NCBI GenBank assembly: GCA_016271365.2
Contig: CM057450.1
Coordinates: 1,805,259,967 to 1,805,323,966, forward strand
Length of the DNA stretch: 64,000 nucleotides
Source of the DNA: Neoceratodus forsteri
Taxonomy: Eukaryota > Chordata > Ceratodontiformes > Ceratodontidae
Reading direction: 5' to 3'
Numbering within the stretch: position 1 is the stretch's first letter; each line of letters opens with the position of its first letter. Positions 33,881 to 47,100 of the stretch are shown piece by piece. The position numbers and the translations under genes are program-made. The notes beneath the pieces are model-generated. The model saw only the letters and a list, made by a program, of their open reading frames with translations. It was not told the DNA's origin and did no database searches.

Positions 33881-34775
33881 TTAGCATTGGAAGTGCAGGA
33901 GTTACACAGATGCAGAATAGGAATGGCAGTGAAAAACTGAACTTCACGCCAACCCCACCTCCACCCTTTAGAGATGGACAGGCATTGGCGTGTGCCTTTG
34001 GGTCATTGCGCATAACGCTCATGCGATTTCACGTGACACTATCCTGCAGGCACCGACAAGTGTTGAGATGTGCCTTGGGGTGTTCGACCTTACAGTCACT
34101 CTGTTCTATAAGGAAATACGCTGAAATGGGTGCAGTATAGGAGAATGGGGTGATCTCTGGGGCTGAAGAGTCCAAGGCACACCTTGATGCCTGTTCTGGC
34201 TGCAGGGTGGGGGTGGAATGGCATGAGCATTACAGCAGGCAATCCAAAGGCACACCCCAGACGCCTGTCAGTTTGTACAGGGTGGGATGTTATGGTTAGA
34301 AACCATAGCACCCCGGGCATTTGTTGGTATTTGCACTACAGATTTTCAACATGGCCTTTTTGTGACCCCCACCTCATGAAAGCATTTGGTACCTCTGCTC
34401 ATGAACAGTGGCACTGTGATTTTGTTAATCTGTCTCGAAAGTTGATTTGCTTCAGTGACTGCGCCATTCTGCGCCAGATGTGTGAAAACACAGTTCGGGC
34501 AAGATGTCAAAAATGACAGCTGTCCTGTTCATAAGGAGGTGTGAAAAATGGCAATGTTGACAATCTGGAGTGAAAATATTAAAAAGTCTCGAAGTTACGA
34601 GCATTCGTGGAAACTGCACAATGCACGCTCGTAATGCAGTCATTTTGTAAAATGTTCTCACCAAATTTTTAAGATAGGCATTTTGGGACCTCCACTCATG
34701 AACAGTATCACTGTGATTTTGTTAATCTGCCCTGAATGCTGATTTCCCACAGTGACTGCGCCATTGTGCGCCACC
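33881..34775. repeat. Cluster of direct and inverted repeats, family unknown
   Basis: A segment of about 95 bp with CTCATGAACAGT, GATTTTGTTAATCTG and GACTGCGCCATT occurs at 34389-34484 and again at 34682-34776. A separate inverted pair, with CCACCTCCACCC next to GGCATTGGCGTGTGCC, lies at about 33950-34005 and 34170-34220. No protein motif is present. It is probably one or more non-autonomous transposons. Confidence 0.55.
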
Positions 34776-37566
34776 ACATTTCTAGGATCATGGATATGTT
34801 GTTCATCCACACTTATTGGCATGTCCCTTTCCCCTTTAAAGATCGCCGGAAGTCTTCAAGCTGGCTCCTCCCACCCACCCGGGTGGTATAACCCTCGACT
34901 CCGCCCCATGACGCCAGATCTTCCTTTCTGCTGGAAGATTCAGGTTGTCTCCTTCGTGCTCCTGTATTCTGTAGGCCCTGGCTTCTAAATCTTTGGTTCT
35001 TCTGAAACTTCGTCTAGTTTGCATTAGCGATTGTGACACTCCTATTTCGATTGTGGAAGACAAGTCTTCCTCTGGATTTTGCCGGTGTTCGTGCGGCCAG
35101 AAAGTGACGCGCACTGATCCCCACGCTGAGTCCGTCTACTGCTTGGGTGTTGGCCATGACACATCTAAGTGCAACTTCTGCCTTGCATTTCACCCTAACG
35201 TCTTCAACGACCGTCTCGCACACATGAAGTTGGGGAAGCCGGAAAAATGGAACCCTCCGGTGAAATCAAAGGAGGCTAGGTGGGCAGTTTCTGCAGCTGC
35301 GGGATCCGCCGAGCAACTGGAACATATGCAATCCTTTGAGGAGGAAGCAGCTTGGGCCGCAGAATCTTCCTCTTGGGGCTTCTTGATTCCCCTCAACCTG
35401 GGCTCCACCTTCTCGGGTTCTTTCCGAGAATTGTGCCAGTCTCTCCCGACTACGAGTGCGAGTCCTGTGGGCATGCACTCCGCTCGGTCCCGTAAGCGGG
35501 AGAAGGACCTGGGATTGTCTTCGTCTCGGCGAAGACATTCTTGGGATCGGGAGAGATCCTTGTCCCAGGAACCGGCAGTCTCGACTTCGGTCGAGATCGC
35601 CACTTTGGCCGCTGACTTCTCGGCCTTGCTGTCTGGCCAGTCGATCAAACAGTCGATCGACGAGGTCGAAATTGTCGACCTGATCGACCCATTGTCACTG
35701 ACTCCAGTTGCCGACTCTCTGGGTCGGACTCTGGTCCTTTCCTTCCCTGATGAGGAAATGGTCCCTGACCCTGGGAATACTCCGGTGCTGCCGCTGTCTC
35801 CCGATCGACCGAGTCAGCCTGTCCAGTCTTGATCGAGGTCCAGGACCCCCTTGACTGGCAGGCTGAGGAAGAGCCAAAAGCTCTCTAAGAAGAGGCGATG
35901 CCATCGGTCGTCCTCATCCTCCTCGGATGAGGAGAGGCTCCGGCAGAAACTCCGTCGGCGCTACGAGGACCTCATATGGCAACAGCTAATTTTGTCCAGG
36001 AGCAAGCCGACCCCAATCCCGGCCATTACCTGGCTTTCGCCTCCCAGGCCAAAGCAGACTCCTTCAGAGCCAATTAAATCGATTCCCCCACCCGCAGAGC
36101 TGGCAAAACCCCCGGTTCGGCCTTTACCGGTCTCTCCACCGATCATGGTGGAACCGGCAGCCAAGCAGCCTGCAGGAGGGGCTCCTTCAGAGGGAGATCG
36201 ACCAGACACTGGGCTTCTCCGGCATCTCTCAGTCACTGTTACTCCGTACCGCCTGTGGCAGGTGAAAGGTGACCTGGGCGGAGACCGTTGTATCCAGACT
36301 CTTTGGATTCGGATAAGACTGGCCTACATTCTCATCCTGGGGATGACAAATCAGCTGGTGGGATAGAGACAGAGGGTGGTCCTTCATCTTTTCAGGGCAT
36401 TCTTCATCTGTGAGTCTACGGGGATGCCCCTGGAACTTATCCAGAAAAAGGTGGAGTACCCTCTCACGGACATTCTCCAGAGAGGGGATACCCCAGCTGA
36501 GGCCTTTTCTGTGGCTGAGGCCATAGTTGTTCTGGCTCTAGAACTTTGGCAGTGCCCTGCCTCCTGCCCAGCTCTGTCTGCCCACATGGCCTGCAAGTAT
36601 GCGGTGCCCATGGGGTCCCTTACAGGGTTCACAGAGCACCCTTTGGCTGAGAGCCTGGTGACCTCCTCTGTGTTCAGGCATACTGGCCGTTCTGCCGACA
36701 CTGACCAACCTCCTGAAAAAGAATCCAAACATTTGGATCACTTGGCTTGAAAGGTCTATGCGGCCTCGTCTTTAGGTGTTCGTCAGGCAAGTTCAGCCGT
36801 CATCACGGTACACTTCTCCCATGCCCTCTTGGAGTCCTTGGATGAAGTCCTCCCACATCTCCCTGCGGACATGCAGAGCATGGTCAGGATCAGGGCTGGG
36901 CTGTTGCCAAACAACAGTTCCAGACAGCCCTGGACATTGGGGATTCTTGTGCCCACTTGATGGCTACCGCAGTTGCCTCTCATCGCAGGGCTTGGCTGAG
37001 ACTCTCCTCTTTCCCGGCAGATACTCAGCACAAACTAGCTGATGTGCCTTTCCTGGGCACTGACCTTTTCCGCCCAGGTGTGGCTGGTCACCTTTAGCAC
37101 ATTGAGCAGTCCAGCGCCACCTTGGACGCTACTTCTGCTAAAGGTCCTTCGAGCAAGAAACAGCAGCAGCAGAAGAAGAAGTCTTTTCGGCACTCTTCCC
37201 CTACAGCCCAGCAACCCTCCTTTCAAGGAGGGGGGCAGCAGCAGCAGCAGACTCAACTTGGCACCCCCAGCCCAAGCTCGGGCCCTCCTAGGCCCGTAAA
37301 GGAGACCAAGGTTCAGGTCCTGGATCCTCCTACTCCTCCTCCAAGCCTGCTCAGTGACAGGGCGGGGGCAGCCACCTCCTCTCCTATTACGCCAGTTCTG
37401 GGTCCTCCCGTGGGGGGACAGGCTCTGCCACTTTCTTTCCGCCTGGTCCGTTATCACCACGGACAGGTGGGTTCTGGAAGTTGTCGGTCAGGGACTGCCT
37501 CTGGAATTCGAGCGGTACCCTCCAAGCTGAGCCCGCGCCCTTCGGGAGGAAAGAGTATCCGGCCCT
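34776..37566 (+). mobile_element. DIRS family A, left part only
   Basis: The left inverted repeat (34776-34941) is nearly identical to that of the complete copy at 24375. Gag follows and the start of reverse transcriptase is reached (about 37400-37566). At about 37566 the sequence switches to a different DIRS family. The remaining reverse transcriptase, RNase H, recombinase and family A right end are absent. Confidence 0.8.
34993..37300 (+). pseudogene. DIRS A gag, long form, broken
   Basis: The frame at 34993-35832 begins with the Cys-rich motif YCLGVGHDTSKCNFCLAF. It passes through a basic and Ser-rich stretch (SSSRRRHSWDRERS) and an acidic stretch. Further pieces at 35851-36366 and 36376-36750 and in other frames to about 37300 give the C-terminal Gln-rich part. 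Shifts and stops separate them. This copy retains the middle 1.2 kb that the copy at 24.7 kb has lost. Confidence 0.7.
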
Positions 37567-39722
37567 AATTCCTCTGTCGCTATCTCCTGCTCTCCCAGGC
37601 ATTCATGGTCCTATGGGACCTCTCTCCTGGGAACACTTCAGGGGTGTGGCTGCTCACTTCACTACTTATGTCACAGCCGTGGACGAGCGGGTGTTCCACC
37701 CTCCCCCTGAGCGGCCAACCTCTGGATCTCCAAGGTCTTCCGCTTCCTCATCCTCCTCTTCTGGAGGAGAGGAACCTTCCGTCCACATCTCCCCTGCTGC
37801 TGATCTCTCCGAGTATCACCGTTTCCTTGTGAGGATGATGGAAGACCTTCGTATCACCCCACCCACTCCTCAGCACAATCCAGAGCATTCAATGCATGCC
37901 TTTTTAGGCGACTTCAGTGCGGCCACCCTTGTGGTGCCCGTCTGGCCTGCTTCTTTCCAAGAGGCATCATTGCGGTTCTGGCAGTGACCCTTTTCTGGAG
38001 TCCCAGCTCCTAGGGATCTGAGCCAGAGGTATTGTGCTCTCCAGAGTCTCCAGGTCATATGCGTCATCCTCAGTCAGGACTGACGTAGCTGGACACTCCC
38101 AATGGGCTTAGCGCCCTCCACCGTGACAGGCCCCCAGATCATGATTCCACGGATTTTGACTTCTGGAGGAGGAGGACATTCTACTCTGCACGGTTGTTGT
38201 TGATTTCTGCTCATCAGGCCCACTATGCTTCCTATGATAGGTTGTTGTGGTCCAGGCTGGGTCAACTCCTAGCCTCCTTGCCTGATTCAGAGGTAACCAG
38301 ACAAGCCATTGCACTCTCTGCACGTGGTCTGGAGCTAGTAGGGCACCAAGCGAGGGCATCTTACGACACCAACGAGGTAGCTTCCAGGGTCGTAGGGACA
38401 GCAATCTGCATTAGGTGGATGGCATGGCTGTGTCTTTCCCGGTTGTCACCCTTGGCCCGGCGTGGGGTGATTTCCTCTGCTTACCGTAGAGCCCACCTTT
38501 TCTCCCGTAGAGTGAGGCGGCATCTGTCAGGGCAACCTCCTGCCCTCTCCTGGGGTTCTCTGTCTCACTCTCCCATTCTCGGGCCTCGCTGGGCCCGTAG
38601 GGGTTCTCCCTCTCAGTGTTCTCTCCTCTACTGGGAGCTAAGGAACTTAGCCCGTTAGGGTGTCGGGTCCCTTTGGTAGGCTCAGTACTCACCCAGCTGT
38701 GATGAATGGTGAAGATTGACACAGATAAGATATGAAAATTACGTACCTACCGTAATTCTTGATATTTCTGTGTATCTTCACCATTCATCACAAAATCCCA
38801 CCCTCCATCCCGCTGGGGCCTCAGTCTTTGGGTCCCCATCCCTCTTTCCCTTTGGCTAGGAGTGGGGGGACCTTGGAGACACACGGAGGAACCAAGTTCT
38901 ACGGCTTAGCGGCTGGGGGGATGGGCTTTAGCCGTATCGCCTTGCAGCTTCCCCACCCCTTCTTAGGGATGGGGTGCTGCACTTGGAGCCCCCTCGCTCC
39001 CCCTTCTCCTTTGTCCTTCAGGACTAATTTGATTTTTAATTATTTTGGTGGAGGCACTTCTCTTGAAGTTCCTCCACCCATGTTTTCTTTTGGATAGGGG
39101 GGAGGACGTGCCTTGACTTCTGGACTTCTTTAGTTGTGTTTTTGTGACTAATCCCTCTGGGATTGTTGTCCTCTGCATGGAGCTGTTTATTCTGTGGTCA
39201 ACCTTGCTTGCCAGGTTTTCTTCTCACTCCTCTCCCCTAGGGCATAAGGTCTGAACTTGTTCAGTCTTAATTAGGAAGTCCAGGTTGCAGGGTCAGTTGG
39301 CATTGTCCTCCCCCCTTCCAAGAAAGATGTTTGTCCTTCACTCCTTCTTCTTCTTTCCCAGAGATTGGGCCCTTCCCAGTCCCTTAGATTCCTCTTCCTC
39401 CTTTTCTGACCTCTCAGCCGTTATTCCTCCTTTTGTTTTGTATATCTTTTCCTTTTATTTGTCCCTTGGACTCCATTGTCCCATCCTCCCTATTTTCACT
39501 CTACGGTGACTCAGAACTGGTGGGAGGGCAGGGTCGACGACACCTAACGGCCAACCTGCGAAAAGCACGCAGTGCACGCCCTCGAAAAAGTGCACCCATG
39601 GTACGCCGACTCCGCCCCCATAAAAAAGTTCCTGTGGGTCGGACCTCCAGCCACATACCCATCTGTGATGAATGGTGAACATACACAGAAAGATCAAGAA
39701 TTAAGGTAGGTACGCATTTTCA
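37567..39722 (+). mobile_element. DIRS family B, right part with internal deletion
   Basis: Gag-like frames at 37600-37987 and 38194-38658 (ASRVVGTAICIRWMAWLCLS) are followed, almost at once, by an internal complementary region at 38697-38790 and a right inverted repeat ending near 39722. Both share GTGATGAATGGTGAA and GGTAGGTACG. The whole polymerase and recombinase region is missing, and so is the family B left end. Confidence 0.7.
38697..38790 (+). repeat. Internal complementary region of DIRS B
   Basis: The two halves (GTGATGAATGGTGAAGAT and ATCTTCACCATTCATCAC) are inverted copies around TACGTACCTACCGTAATT. The second half is complementary to the right end at 39663-39722. Confidence 0.7.
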
Positions 39723-39879
39723 TTTGTTTATGATGCAAAACATTAAAAAAAAGGGTTGATAATATCGGGGATAGCCATGAAAGATGCATACCCTGAACTC
39801 TGAATTTTCTAAGGGTGTGTGGATATCACTGATGGATAGAAGAATGCAACAAAATTACCTCAGTGCCTGTTCATGGTCC

Positions 39880-40744
39880 TGAGAGCAGTATTTAAATTCC
39901 AGTTAGCAATGTAAAGCTCAGCCAAAAAGGCAGGTAATCAGGAATTACATAGAGAGCAATCAGCAAGAATGTTGGGGGTTGGGGATTTGGCTGATCTGAT
40001 TTTACGGACACAGTGGGTGATGTAGTAGTCACTGAATATGTCAAGAAGGGTACTACCAGATACAGTTTGATGGGGATGTGAGAACAAGATCCAGTCAATG
40101 AGGTAGTGGTTTGTGGACCAGCTGTTAAATCTAGTAGGATCTGCTAACATTTGGTATAGGTTTTGGGCTTTAATTCTGGAGTGGAGCAATGAGGTTTTGG
40201 GGTTCAGCCAGTTGCAATTTAGGCCCCCTAGTAGTACATCTCTATATCCATATTTGAAGGGGTTAGTCTAGCAAGGTAGCTGGAGATGATATCCGAGATA
40301 GCATCATCACTTTTACCTAGGGAGCAGTAGATTCCAGTAGTAATCATTGAAATCAAACAAGGGAAATTTAGAGTACCTAGGTACCACATCAGTAAGATCC
40401 AGGGAAAAATTTAGAAAGGAAGCTATATAGAAGGCGACCCCCCCCAACCCCATCTTGCTTATGTCTGTCCTGTCTGTAGACAGAGGAATTAGGTGTGGCA
40501 ATATAAGAGGAGGGCATTCTGGCCGACAACCACGTTTCAGAAATTAGTGAAATGATCAGGGAAGGTCTGAGGTGCCCAAACTCTGAGATGGACTGTTTTG
40601 GGGAGCAGGCTGATGATATTAACAAGGCAGAGGTGCAGGCCTCTCTGCAAGGCAGCAGTGAGGCAGTAGATTAGTCAGGATGTGCGGGGCCAGGGTTACG
40701 CTCAATATCATCACTCATCAAAAGAAAGAAGATGAGCAGTCTTT
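39880..40744 (-). pseudogene. L2-like LINE #3, 5' part with endonuclease
   Basis: Minus-strand pieces read LISETWLSARMPSSYIATPN and YRQDRHKQDGVGGG (40430-40560), then a region with STNHYLIDWILFSHPHQTVS (about 40070-40130). These match the endonuclease of L2-like and CR1-like LINEs. The rest of the same element continues at 33880 beyond the chimeric DIRS. Confidence 0.65.
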
Positions 40745-41271
40745 TAAAGGAGACAGGAAATTATTTTTATATAGTTAACTGCCCTTCCATATTTCTTTCC
40801 ATGCCAGATATGTATTCTGATATGCTTTGATGATTTTTTGATAAATAAATAACCTAGCTTTGGGGTGCCTTCAGATCTTCACTGAGTTCCACTCTCCTCA
40901 CCAGCTACTGCTCTTGATTTTCATATTTCTAAAATATTCTATGACATCACAAACTCCCATTCTGTGCTATTCATCTGAATGGCCTGGAAAGGAGTTTGTG
41001 ATGTCATAGAAAGTTCAGACAGTATAAAAAGAGACAGCAGCAACTGCTGAGGAGAGAGGGATTCAAGGTGGTTACAAAAGCAACAAATTTAGACTATTTA
41101 ATTTTACAAAAAAGGTCAAAAGTATATCCGAATACTATGTATCCAATAAAACAACTGCAGGTCGACTTCCGGTGACGTCATCGGGGACATGGCAGCTTAG
41201 ACAAAGAGCTCCCCAACCTAGAATCCAGGAATATATTTCCACACACATAGATCAGACAAATAACCCTCAAT

Positions 41272-42346
41272 ATGCGGAAATCAAGTTGTGGAAATGCAAA
41301 CAGAAGGAGATCCCGCTCCAAAAACAAGAAGGAGAAGCTGGATTGCCCAAGATCGAGCCCTACTAGCTCAGTGGCAAGAGGGAGAGATTCCCCTCGAAGT
41401 ATGGCGGGAGTCGATACAGAGACCGAATTGGACAACCTCTCCAGAACACATTTCGAAACGCTGCTATCCGAAATAAAACAATTTAGATCTGAAACAAAGC
41501 TGGAATTTAATAAGCTATACTCGGATTTAAGTAAATTGGATTCTAGAGTAACTGAAGCAGAGGAGAGAGTATCAACAGCGGAGGATGATCTACATCAGAT
41601 TTCTAAAGCATTGGAATATATCACACATCAATCTGAAGCCATCTCAGCCAAATGTGTTGACTTGGAAGCTCGGTCTCGGAGAGAAAACATTAGGATTTAC
41701 GGCCTACCAGAAGCAGCAGAGATCGGGGACGTGTGAATTTGTGGAGGACTTGTTCCGTCATATCCTAGACTTACCACAAGCGCTTACTTTTAAAGTCGAA
41801 CGCGCTCACAGGGCATTGGTGCTGAAGCCAACCTCGTCCACAGCCAGACCTCGCTCGATAATTGTGAAATTTTCGAGCTACCGAGACAAGGAGCAAATAC
41901 TAAAAACAGCGTGGAAACAAGGCAGGGTGGAGTATAATGGGGCCAGGCTCATATTTGACCAAGATTACCCCCAGGTAATTCAACAACAACGTCAGGCCTA
42001 TGCTCCATTCATAAGGAAACTAAAAGAAATCAAAGTGAAGTTCCAGACCCCCTACCCTGCTAGACTTCGAGTATGCTGGGACTCGGGTACCGAAATATAT
42101 CACTCGACGGAAGAGGCCTTGCAGGCCTTCAAGGATCGTGGACACGAAATCACCATGCCCACCAGACGTAAAGAGCAACACCAGGTATCGCAGAATCCGT
42201 GGCGCATGAACAGCTCCTACACTGGTAATCGGGAAAGAAAGAGGGTGGCAGACAATACCCTTATAGACATTAAGAAAATGCTGGGCCGTTTAACAAAGGA
42301 CAGAGACTTGGTGACCCCACTCTACAACACTGACATAAACACATGA
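41272..42346 (+). pseudogene. L1 ORF1 protein, one frameshift
   Basis: From MRKSSCGNANRRRSRSKNKK the frame runs through a coiled-coil segment with heptad-like spacing (ETKLEFNKLYSDLSKLDSRV) to the RRM start ARSRRENIRIYGLPE. It stops at about 41736. The frame at 41585 takes over near 41715 and carries the rest of the RNA-binding and C-terminal domains (RAHRALVLKPT, FSSYRDKEQILKTAWKQ) to 42346. One frame change of about one base therefore separates the copy from a complete protein. ORF1p coats L1 RNA as a trimer. Confidence 0.8.
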
Positions 42347-44171
42347 AAGTAAAGGCTGGATTGGTGAGAACTTTCTTTCTTATTGGATTTATAATCTGCC
42401 GTGATGGTGTTCTCCCCCCTCCTGACACGGGGGACCTGGGATGGACTGACGCCTATCAGATGTACTGCTTTTGCTCTTTATAGACACTTTGAATACTGCA
42501 ACGTCATATTATATAATGTGCACAGAGAAACCTACAGATAGAAAGCGGTAGGGAAAGGGGGGTTAAGAGAGGGATTAACCGCCTCCCCGAATGGAGAAGG
42601 GGGTGAGGAGGGAGGAAGTAGAAGGGCGATTGCCGAGCCGGAGGAAGATGGGAGAAGGGAGTGGCTCTTCTTTTGGGTTGGGGAAAAGGGGGGAGGAGGC
42701 AGACTCGCTATGGGGGGAGAAGGTGTGGTGGTGGGCTGGGTGCTTGAGGAGATGGGGATGAGTGGTGGGGAACAGGAAAGGAACAAGACTTCTATACCGA
42801 GAGGCATAATGCTTTGATATTAGGGTGGTCTGTGTGAATGATTTTTGATTGACTGCTTATACCTGTCAGTCGCCTCCTCGTGGTCTTATGGGTAGGCCCT
42901 TTTTTCTAAGATGGTGAGTGGAAACCTCATGGCCTGAATTCTGTAATCTGGAGAGGGAAGGGTAAAGAGTTAAAAAGCGTATGAGACATTTTGGAGATCT
43001 TGAGATGGAGGAGGGGGTGGGGAGAGGAGGAATGGAATGTGTCCTTGGCATAAGATATAAGGGGGAAGGAGGCCGGGGCAAGGTGGGTATGAGAGACTCG
43101 GGACGGGCGAGGTGGGGATCTTTGGAGAGGTTAATATCATTGCATAATCTGGGAAAGGGGAACCTCGAGGTAAATTAGCAGATGGGGGGTTGCCATAATG
43201 GACGGAAGCAGGGGTTTTCTCGGAGAGCATAAGACATGGATGGGAATGGGGGGGGGCCTCTCCAAGTTCATTCACTCTAATTCAAAAGCAAACATTGTGT
43301 TGATATTAAACTGAAGATATCCAGTGGTAAAATCGAAGGTATGCTCACCCGATTCAATGGTTTACCTAGTAGTATCAGAAAGGGGGGAATGGGAGGAGGG
43401 GATACTCTGGCACTAAATAGCTTTGTTGTTAGAGAAGGATGATTGGCTACTCTTCCATGAATAAAGGGAGGTATGTGTTCTCCCCTGACATGATAAGGAG
43501 AGGGCTGAGAACAAAGCAGAGCCAATACCCTTTTTTTTTTTTTCCCATTTTTTTAATTTTAAATAATGGGGATCTCCAGATCAAACTTGGTAATATGAGA
43601 TTCTGGATTAAAGGTAGGGAGACGGCTAAGTAGATGGGTAAACCCCACAACAAACACAGCGGATGGAGAGTGGTTAAAACACTCACACTACATCCTATGC
43701 CAGTATGTTTACTGATGATGATTTGCCATGACAACTGGCAAGGACTCAACTCCTGTGGAGTCCAGGAGGAACGGGCCGTTGTTAAGGCCCCCTCCCCTCC
43801 TAATCGAGTGAATTCTACTCGATGCTACAGAGAGCAGAGCACTCTGCTCCCCTACCTTGGGAGTCAATTTGTAAATACTGTTTCACAGAGGATACTAGTT
43901 GATCAGTTAGTGGTACCTTCTGAGTTAGTATATAAGTTTATGTGTTATGTTGTTATGGTTGTATGGATGTTTGTTTTACACTATTCTGATTGATTACAGA
44001 GGCAAAATGATGGTACTTATTATACAAAATCCCAGGGCCTGTTGCACTCATTAAAAAACCTGAAAGAAGAGATAAAGGTGAAAGAGAGGGGGAAAATTCA
44101 GAGGAAAATAATCACGAGGGGAAGTAATTTATCCTCCCCATATTTAAAGCACAATATACTGATGGACATAA
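42347..44171 (+). other. Long region between L1 ORF1 and ORF2
   Basis: About 1.8 kb with strongly purine-rich plus-strand stretches (42540-42830, 42930-43280) and a T run at 43530-43543. No coding motif is seen on either strand. This is long for a spacer between L1 ORFs and may contain an unrecognised insertion. Confidence 0.5.
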
Positions 44172-47100
44172 ATGGCAGATAGTAAAAAGATTAAAATTAT
44201 TTCACATAATGTAAATGGGCTAAACAATCCAGTAAAACGATACAAAGTTATGTCGGCCCTAAAGAGGGAGCACCCCACCTCTATTCTACTACAAGAATCA
44301 CATCTTAACAAAGCTGAACATCTGAAGCTGGTAAGATTTGGATATGACACAGTAGCTGCGTCCTCCTATAAGAGAGGGAAGAGAAGAGGGGTGGTGATAT
44401 TGGTGGCTAAAGGAACTCCATTTCAGAAAATTAACAGCTATTTAGACCCAGAGGGAAGATTGGCCATCTTGGTAGGTAACTTAGACGGTACTCCTATCAC
44501 TCTAGTTTCTCTATATGCCCCGCCAGGTTCTACGAAGGAGACCTTCAGTTCCCTTCTCCACAAAATCTCTGATTATCAGATGGGAACATTGGTATTGGGG
44601 GGAGACCTAAAGCAGATATGGGACTCCAGAGACACCTCCAAAAAGCGAAACTTTAATCTGACACCAGCAGGTAAATTAGTCAGGAGATATCTGAAAGGCG
44701 CATTTTGGATAGACGCCTTGAGACAGAAAACACCAGTAAAAGAGATTATACCCACTATTCATTTCCACATGGTTCATATGCCAGAATTGACTATGTCCTG
44801 GTCTCAGGAGAACACCGAAACCAGATTATAGATTGCAGATATATCCCATCGGTGTTATCAGATCATTTACAGGTGTCTATGGTTATGAAATGGGATATTA
44901 AGAAGGGAGGGTCCCTTTGGAAATTTAATAACTATCTGTTAAACCTGAGGGAATTTACAGATATGGCCAAGCCCAGACTAATTCAAATTCTGAAGGACAA
45001 TGAATCTGCAGAAATTTCTGATACCATAATATGGGACACTATTAAGACGGTGTTCAGGGGAGACTGCATTAAATATGCTGCATACTTTAAAAAACATCAA
45101 AATAAAAAATGGAACATCTTCAAACACAGCTCCACAACCTGTTAGAGCAGGCAGCGACTGGGGAGACCTCAGTACAACCAGAAATATTAAAGACCAGACA
45201 ACAGATACAGGGAAATATTGATATAAAAACAGAGCAGGCATTACAGCGGCTGAGGCAGAGATATTATGAATCAGGGCCCAGAGCCTCATGCCTATTAGCC
45301 CATAGGCTCAGACGGCAGAAGGCAGAGAGTGCAGTGCTGCAAATTAGGGATCCTAGGTCGGGTAAACTTGTGAGGTCGAGGGAGCAAATTCTCCAGGGCT
45401 TTAGAGACTTCTACAGGAACTTATACAGCTCAGAAAAATTGATAGGGAAAGAATCAATTAATTCCTACCTAGAGAAACTAAAATTACCAGAACTATCTCA
45501 AGAACACAAAGTTGCCCTAGACAGACCTATTTCCCTACTGGAGTTAGAGACAGCAATCAAAAGATTGTAAACAAGAAAAACGCCTGGTCCAGATGGGTAC
45601 ACCCCTGAATTTTTTAAATACTTAAAGAAATAGGAGACCCCCTACTGAAAGCCTGTAAGTGGGCACAAGCGGGAGAAGATATACCAGATACCTGGAACTA
45701 CGCAGTAATTTCAAGTATCCCTAAACCTGGAAAAGACGCAACGTATTGTGGGTCTTACCGTCCCATATCAGTGTTGAATATAGATTATAAACTATATACT
45801 TCGATTTTAGCTAAACGATTAGAGGAAATCCTGCCTGAATTGATCAATATTGACCAGGCCGGGTTCATACTAGGGAGACAGACACAAGACAATATTGAAA
45901 GAACCCTACATATAATGTACCATGCCGCTCGGTCGGGGGTTCCCTGCATGGTTTTGAGTTTAGATGCGGAGAAGGCCTTCGACCGGGTGGCATGGGACTT
46001 TTTGAAACAGACACTGAGAAGATTTGGGTTCTCAGAGGCGTTTGTGGAGATCATATCCAAAATATATACAAAACCAAAAGCATATATAAAATTAATGGTA
46101 ATGTTTCCCAACCAGTATCATTACAAAGAGGCACAAGACAGGTTGCCCTCTCCTTCTTTTTGCATTATATCTCGAGCCGCTAGCACAGGCGCTTGAGGCA
46201 GGAGGAGGAAATTCAGGGATGGAGTTGGGAGGGAAGGCACATAAACTAGCCCTATATGCTGATGACCTATTAATTTACCTCAAAAACCCGGATCAGTCCC
46301 TAGGGAAACTATGGGATGCATTATCAGAATTCAGTAATTTAGCTGGGTACAAACTGAATTTATCTAAGACGGAAGTTTTAACTAAACACTATGTCCCATC
46401 TGATCATATTAGGCAAAGATTTCCGTTCAAATGGAATTTAACCAATCTCAAATACTTAGGGGTACGGTTGGGGTTCCAGTTTGACAACTTCAAATAAAGT
46501 CAAATAGAGTCAAATAAAATAAAAATAAATAAAAAATAAATAATAAATAAATAAAACTTGTTCTCGACCAACTTCTCCCCTATCTTAATAGATATCAGGA
46601 CTGAACTAGAATTATGGCTATCGGTTCCCATCCCCTTGGCTCAAAGGGTAGAGGCCATAAAAATGATAATCCTTCCCAAGTTTCTATACTTGGTGCAAAC
46701 TCTCCTGATTAAGGTCCCAGATACATATTTCTCCCTCTTAAACAGAGTAGTCTCCCGATTTCTTTGGGGCCCATTTAGGCCAAGGGTACGGCTGTCAGTA
46801 TTCCAGATTCCGGAAAAAGAGGGAGGGCTCTCGCTACCTAATTTTAAACTCTATTATTATGCATCACATCTGAGAACAACCTTTTTTTGGTTAGATGAGT
46901 GTTATGTGTCCAGGTGGAAAGAGGCGGAGTTCCTCGACGGTACTCCTGGTAACTTAAACAGTTTAACACTAAGAGAAAGGGGGAGATCCCCACTGGATGG
47001 ACAAGAAAATCCCTTTACAGCACTTACACTAGAGATTTGGCACAATATTCTGAGAGGTAAAAGAGCTAAGAATTGGAAATTTCTGTTTTCCTCCATTCCA

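Noticed and set aside
42532..43525. Pro/Ser-rich proteins on the minus strand
   Set aside because: They are the complement of purine-rich tracts between L1 ORF1 and ORF2.
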